From Giesbergeria sp. (GTDB taxonomy: Bacteria > Pseudomonadota > Gammaproteobacteria > Burkholderiales > Burkholderiaceae_C): a stretch of 8,927 nucleotides of DNA. Position numbers and translations under genes: made by a program. Positions 5,567-8,927 of this stretch are shown piece by piece (the stretch's first letter is position 1; the number at the start of each line of letters is the position of its first letter). The notes under the pieces are model-generated. The model was not told the DNA's origin and made no database searches. It saw nothing but the letters and a program-made list of their open reading frames with translations. The stretch lies in NCBI GenBank assembly GCA_017987055.1, contig JAGNUJ010000063.1, forward strand, positions 1 through 8,927, read 5' to 3'.

Positions 5567-6174
5567 CTTTGTCGATAGCCCGCAGCGAACTGATCCTCGG
5601 CGGCCAAAAAAGCGGCAAATCGCGCCGCGCTGAACTGCTGGCGCGTGATTGGCTTCTCCAAAGCAGCGACCACCGCGCCGTTTTTTTGGCGACTGCCCAG
5701 CCGTGGGACGATGAAATGCGCCAGCGCATTGCGCGCCACCAAAGCGACCGCGCCGAGCGCGTGCCGGGGATGTTGACGGTGGAAGAGCCGCTGGACTTGG
5801 CCGCTGCGCTGCGCCAGCACAGCAGCGCGCAGACGCTGGTGGTCATCGACTGCCTGACGCTGTGGCTGACCAATTGGACGATGCCCCAAGCGCTTTCTGA
5901 GGCCGAAAATGCCCCAGAATATGGGTCAAATCAGCCTCTAGCCCTTTGTTTCCGTGCGCAAGCAGCTCTCTTTTTAGAAGCGATTGAGAATGCCCCCGGG
6001 CCGGTTGTTCTGGTGGGCAACGAAATCGGTCTGGGGGTCATTCCTTTGGGGCGCGAGGTGCGCGCTTTTGTCGATGCGCTGGGCCTGCTGAACCAAGAGG
6101 CAGCGCAGACCTGCCAGCGCGTCACGCTGATGGCGGCGGGTTTGCCGCTCAGTTTGAAAGATGCTTGCGCATGA
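5563..6174 (+). CDS. cobU: Bifunctional adenosylcobinamide kinase / adenosylcobinamide-phosphate guanylyltransferase (CobU/CobP)
   Basis: It phosphorylates the aminopropanol of adenosylcobinamide and transfers GMP from GTP to give AdoCbi-GDP, the activated form used by CobS. The P-loop GGQKSGKS is at 13-20. RIARHQSDR (55-63) carries H59, matching the histidine that is guanylylated in CobU. VVIDCLTLWLTN (93-104) is the Walker B region and GNEIGLGVIP (152-161) the conserved NEVG-type loop. ATG 5563 is chosen for GGGAGG at 5548-5553, 9 bases upstream, and for the ATGA overlap with cobB; the frame is also open further upstream, but without such support. At 203 residues it is about 20 longer than E. 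coli CobU. The excess lies around 108-134, between Walker B and the helix before the NEIG loop, and contains repeat copy B. Catalytic motifs are intact, so the enzyme is probably active. Confidence 0.95.
   Translation: MTLSIARSELILGGQKSGKSRRAELLARDWLLQSSDHRAVFLATAQPWDDEMRQRIARHQSDRAERVPGMLTVEEPLDLAAALRQHSSAQTLVVIDCLTLWLTNWTMPQALSEAENAPEYGSNQPLALCFRAQAALFLEAIENAPGPVVLVGNEIGLGVIPLGREVRAFVDALGLLNQEAAQTCQRVTLMAAGLPLSLKDACA
5926..5977 (-). repeat. Palindromic repeat copy B, in a loop of cobU (opposite orientation)
   Basis: The core is 5936-5967. Read on the minus strand it starts AGCTGCTTGCGCA and ends AAAGGGCTAGAG, with the same 32-base spacing as copies A and C (22/32 and 19/32 identities by hand). 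On the plus strand CAAATCAG precedes it and CTCTTTTTAG follows. It encodes CobU residues about 122-138, within the region that makes this protein longer than its relatives, so here it looks like a true in-frame insertion. The near-duplicate GAAAATGCCCC (5905-5915) and GAGAATGCCCC (5986-5996) flank it. Confidence 0.65.
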
Positions 6175-7109
6175 AACCCACCCCCATCGTGCGCATCTTG
6201 GCCGTGCTGGCCGTGGTGATCGGCCTGCTGGTGCTGATGGCGACGCTGGCGAATGCGCAGACTGTGCCCGCTACGCCTGCGTCCGCAGCCGTGCAACTGA
6301 CCGACGACCGAGGCCGCCAGATTACGCTGGCGCACGCGCCGCTGCGCATCGTCAGCCTGCTGCCGTCGTTGACCGAAAGCGTCTGTGCGCTCGGTCAATG
6401 CGCGCGCTTGGTCGGTGTGGATCGCTATTCCAACTGGCCGGGCAGCATCGCCGGCCTGCCGCGCGTTGGCGGCGGCATCGACCCGAGCATCGAAGCTGTG
6501 GTCGCGCTGCGCCCGGACGTGGTGCTGATGGCGACTTCATCGCGCGCTGCTGCGCGGCTGGAATCACTCGGTTTGAAGGTGGTGGCGCTAGAGCCCAAAA
6601 CCCACGCCGACGTGCAGCGCGTGCTGGGCAAGCTGGGGCAATTGCTCGGCGTGGCGGACGCGCAGCAGGTCTGGCGCACGATTGATGCGGCAATGTCAGC
6701 GGCGGCGCAATCGCTGCCAGCGACGGTGCGCAGTACGCGCGTGTATTACGAGGCCAGCCGGGGGCCGTTTGGTGCCAGTGCCAGCTCGTTTATGGGCGAG
6801 ACGCTGACCCGCTTGGGTGTGCAAAACATCTTGCCGCCCGAGCTGGGCCCTTTCCCCAAGCTGAACCCTGAATTTGTGGTGCGCGCCAATCCCGACCTGA
6901 TCATGGTGGGCGTGCGCAGTGCCGCCGGCCTCACCGAGCGCCCCGGTTGGGCGGGCATCCGCGCGGTGCGCGAGCGGCGCATCTGCGAATTTGGCGTGGA
7001 CGACACCGATGTGCTGATCCGCCCCGGCCCGCGCATGGCCGAAGCCGCGCGCTTGATGGCGCAGTGTTTGGCGGACAAAGCGCCGCCCGCCGTTGTGAAT
7101 CGCCCATGA
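6171..7109 (+). CDS. btuF: Periplasmic cobalamin-binding protein BtuF
   Basis: A 312-residue class III periplasmic binding protein that delivers corrinoid from the periplasm to BtuCD. The signal peptide has a hydrophobic core at about 7-27 and a likely cleavage after ANA (28-30 region). BtuF/FepB-family hallmarks follow: LRIVSLLPSLTESVCALG (58-75), LVGVDRYSNWP (80-90), LPRVGGGIDPSIEAV (96-110) and LRPDVVL (113-119). The second lobe has LNPEFVVRANPDLIMV (231-246) and the RPGPRMAEAARLM helix (284-296). Cysteines C72/C77 and C272/C299 could form disulfides. ATG 6171 is preferred because it overlaps the cobU stop as ATGA; a TTG two codons upstream (6165) is possible. The Shine-Dalgarno is weak (GAAAG near 6156-6160), so coupled translation is likely. 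The end overlaps btuC by ATGA. Iron-siderophore binding is unlikely in this B12 context. Confidence 0.93.
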   Translation: MKPTPIVRILAVLAVVIGLLVLMATLANAQTVPATPASAAVQLTDDRGRQITLAHAPLRIVSLLPSLTESVCALGQCARLVGVDRYSNWPGSIAGLPRVGGGIDPSIEAVVALRPDVVLMATSSRAAARLESLGLKVVALEPKTHADVQRVLGKLGQLLGVADAQQVWRTIDAAMSAAAQSLPATVRSTRVYYEASRGPFGASASSFMGETLTRLGVQNILPPELGPFPKLNPEFVVRANPDLIMVGVRSAAGLTERPGWAGIRAVRERRICEFGVDDTDVLIRPGPRMAEAARLMAQCLADKAPPAVVNRP

Positions 7110-8218
7110 GCGCTGTGTTGCCGCCGTCTGCAACGCCTGTGCCACTGACTGCGCCCGCAGCGCGGCCGGTGCGCCGCGCGCCGGCTGGCGCGCTGTTGGC
7201 GCTTGGTTTGTTGCTGCTGTCATTGGCGCTGTGGCTGCTGGGCACCGGTGTCGGTAGCACCGGGCTAGAAAACCTCTGGCCAGCGCTGTGGGGGCAGGGC
7301 GACGACCCGGCAGCGCAGGCGATGGCGCAGCAAATTGTCTGGGAGATCCGCCTGCCGCGCACCTTGGGCGCGTGGTGTGCCGGCGCGCTGCTGGGCTTGG
7401 CGGGAGCGGTAGCGCAGGGCTTGTTTCGCAACCCGCTGGCCGATCCGTATTTGCTCGGCAGTGCTTCGGGCGCGTCGCTGGGTGTGGCCTTGGTGCTGGC
7501 TTTGCTCGGCGGCGGCAGTAGCGCCGTGGCGGTGTCGGTGTTTTCTAGCCATTGGCTGGTGCGCCTCGGGCTGACCGGCGCAGCCTTTGTCGGCGCGGTG
7601 CTGGCCGTTTTGCTGACGCTGGCGCTGGCGCGCGGTGTGCAGCACACGCTGCGCCTGCTGCTGGCTGGCGTCATCGTCGGCGTGGTGCTGGGGGCGCTGA
7701 CGTCGCTCATTTTGTTGCTCTCGCCCGATTCGCTGCAGGCGATGCAGGCTTTCATGCTGGGCTCGACCGGCTTTGTCGGCTGGGCGGCTTGCCTGCTGAT
7801 GGCCGGCGTGTGGCTGCTGTGCTTGGCGCTGGCGTGGGCGCTGTCGCGGGCGCTCGATGGCTTGGCGCTGGGCGAAGCCACCGCGCACAGCTTGGGCTTG
7901 CCGCTGGCACCGCTGCGCGCGGCGTTGGTGGCGGTGCTGGCGCTGGCCACCGGCACGGCGGTGGCGCAAACCGGTTTGATTGCTTTTGTCGGCCTCGCCG
8001 CGCCGCACTTGGTACGCGCGGCGGTGTCAGTGCCGCATGGACGCTTGATGGCGTTGTCCAGCCTGATGGGTGGTGCGCTGCTGTGTGCGGCCGACCTGCT
8101 GGCGCGCGGATTGATCGCGCCGCAAGAGCTGCCCGTCGGTGTGCTGACGGCGGTGCTGGGCGGCGGCTACCTGCTGTGGCTGATGCACCGGCGTTCTTCC
8201 CCCGGAGGCTTGTTGTGA
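7106..8218 (+). CDS. btuC: Vitamin B12 ABC importer permease BtuC (FecCD family)
   Basis: A 370-residue polytopic inner-membrane permease; two copies with two BtuD subunits form the corrinoid channel. About ten hydrophobic segments are visible. Family motifs are present: RLPRTLGAWCAGALLGLAGA (82-101), QGLFRNPLADPYLLGSASGA (104-123), and GLIAFVGLAAPHLVR (290-304), which ends near the coupling helices contacting the ATPase. The protein closes with the conserved ELPVGVLTAVLGGGYLLWLM (341-360). The cytoplasmic N-terminus is a Pro/Ala-rich stretch of about 25 residues before the first membrane segment, somewhat longer than in E. coli BtuC (326 residues). ATG 7106 overlaps the btuF stop as ATGA, and the stop overlaps btuD as GTGA. 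The fold is shared with iron-siderophore permeases; the cobalamin assignment rests on the operon and riboswitch. Confidence 0.93.
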   Translation: MSAVLPPSATPVPLTAPAARPVRRAPAGALLALGLLLLSLALWLLGTGVGSTGLENLWPALWGQGDDPAAQAMAQQIVWEIRLPRTLGAWCAGALLGLAGAVAQGLFRNPLADPYLLGSASGASLGVALVLALLGGGSSAVAVSVFSSHWLVRLGLTGAAFVGAVLAVLLTLALARGVQHTLRLLLAGVIVGVVLGALTSLILLLSPDSLQAMQAFMLGSTGFVGWAACLLMAGVWLLCLALAWALSRALDGLALGEATAHSLGLPLAPLRAALVAVLALATGTAVAQTGLIAFVGLAAPHLVRAAVSVPHGRLMALSSLMGGALLCAADLLARGLIAPQELPVGVLTAVLGGGYLLWLMHRRSSPGGLL

Positions 8219-8927
8219 ACGCGGTCAGCACTCCTGAAAAAATAGCTATTAGCGCAAGCCAGGTAAGCGTTAGCGTTGGAAATGTCCATATTTTGCACAG
8301 CGTTGATTTGGCGCTGCGCGCAGGCTACTGGACCAGCATCGTCGGCCCCAATGGCGCCGGTAAATCGACCTTGCTCAAGGCCTTGGCTGGGTTGCTGCCC
8401 AGCACTGGCCCGGTGCAGTTGCTCGGCCGCCCGCTGCACGCGTGGAGCCGGCGCGAGCGCGCCCGGGCGCTGGCGTGGCTAGGCCAAAACGAAAGCGCCG
8501 CTGACGATTTGACGGTCTACGACGTCGCCATGCTGGGGCGCTTGCCGCACCAAGGCTGGATGGCGCCGCCCAGCGCGGCCGACCATGCTGCGGTGGAGCA
8601 GGCGCTGCAAACCACGCAGGCTTGGGAGTGGCGCATGCGGGCGCTGGGCCAGCTGTCGGGCGGCGAGCGCCAACGGGTGCTGCTGGCGCGGGCGTTGGCG
8701 GTGCAGGCGCAGGTGCTGCTGATGGACGAGCCGCTGGCCAACCTCGACCCGCCGCACCAAGCCGACTGGCTGCTGACGGTGCGCGCGCTGGTCGCCGGCG
8801 GCACCACGGTGGTCAGCGTGCTGCATGAATTGACGTTTGCTCTGCAGGCGCACGACGTGGTGGTGATGGCGCAAGGGCGCATCCAGCACCACGGTGCCTG
8901 CGCTGAGCGCACCAGCCACCGCGCGCT
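8215..8927 (+). CDS. btuD: Vitamin B12 ABC importer ATP-binding protein BtuD (3' end outside window)
   Basis: An open frame from GTG 8215 to the right edge gives 237 residues of an ABC ATPase; family proteins have about 250-270, so only a short tail is missing. The start is set by GGAGG at 8204-8208, 6 bases upstream, and by the GTGA overlap with btuC. Motifs in order: Walker A GPNGAGKST (44-52), Q-loop near WLGQNES, signature LSGGERQR (147-154), Walker B VLLMDEP (167-173) with catalytic E172, D-loop LANLD, and switch histidine H204 (SVLHEL). It powers BtuC from the cytoplasmic face. The N-terminal beta-strand region (about 8-24) is encoded by repeat copy C. The FecE/BtuD/HmuV-type sequence does not by itself fix the substrate; the neighbours do. 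Confidence 0.94.
   Translation, partial: MNAVSTPEKIAISASQVSVSVGNVHILHSVDLALRAGYWTSIVGPNGAGKSTLLKALAGLLPSTGPVQLLGRPLHAWSRRERARALAWLGQNESAADDLTVYDVAMLGRLPHQGWMAPPSAADHAAVEQALQTTQAWEWRMRALGQLSGGERQRVLLARALAVQAQVLLMDEPLANLDPPHQADWLLTVRALVAGGTTVVSVLHELTFALQAHDVVVMAQGRIQHHGACAERTSHRA
8235..8284 (+). repeat. Palindromic repeat copy C, at the 5' end of btuD
   Basis: The core is 8244-8275, starting AGCTATTAGCGCAAGC and ending TAAGCGTTAG, preceded by an A-run (8237-8242). TTAGCGC (8249-8255) and AAGCGTTAG (8265-8273) are an imperfect inverted pair. It matches copy A at 23/32 positions in the same orientation and the same codon phase. It encodes the first beta-strand of the ATPase, beginning about 20 bases after the GTG start. 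Confidence 0.6.

Noticed and set aside
6931..7956. Long antisense open frame (341 codons) opposite btuF/btuC
   Set aside because: It is a GC-rich shadow of strongly matched BtuF and BtuC coding sequence; its composition is low-complexity Ser/Ala/Pro/Thr and no family is recognisable.
7265..8008. Second antisense frame (247 codons) opposite btuC
   Set aside because: The Arg/Gln-rich composition is the usual shadow of a Leu/Ala-rich membrane protein in high-GC DNA.

Overview
The window looks like a betaproteobacterial chromosome (Burkholderiales, most likely Comamonadaceae). The grounds are its high GC content, betaproteobacterial-style CysA, DsbB and ZapA proteins, and a short AT-richer palindrome-like repeat that I recall, from memory only, from that family. 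No rRNA, tRNA, CRISPR array, insertion sequence or phage gene is visible.

Layout: (1) 1-657 is the 3' part of cysA, the sulfate/thiosulfate importer ATPase. (2) 701-1198 is dsbB, the quinone-linked disulfide-bond oxidoreductase. (3) 1907-1216, on the minus strand, is a two-gene cell-division unit: a small coiled-coil ZapB-like protein followed by zapA. It converges on dsbB with only 17 bases between stop codons. ZapA carries an Ala/Lys/Glu/Gln-rich insert made of about four 10-residue repeats. (4) 1908-2273 is a divergent regulatory region with a clear cobalamin (AdoCbl-class) riboswitch at about 1960-2174. (5) 2274 to the right edge is a corrinoid uptake and salvage operon: btuB, cobB/cbiA, cobU/cobP, btuF, btuC and btuD (cut by the window edge).

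How it works together: BtuB brings corrinoid across the outer membrane, BtuF binds it in the periplasm, and BtuC2D2 imports it. CobU activates the (adenosyl)cobinamide side chain with GTP for nucleotide-loop assembly. CobB/CbiA amidates the a and c side chains of cobyrinate, an earlier step than plain cobinamide salvage needs. The B12 riboswitch should shut the operon down when cobalamin is plentiful. Each junction after btuB/cobB is a 4-base ATGA or GTGA overlap, which suggests translational coupling.

The main unexplained structure is a family of about 45-50 bp imperfect palindromic repeats. I find three diverged copies with identical internal spacing, all inside genes and all keeping the reading frame open: in dsbB, in cobU (opposite orientation, in a loop that looks longer than usual) and at the N-terminus of btuD. 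I did not find an obviously new multi-gene system; the genes themselves belong to known families.
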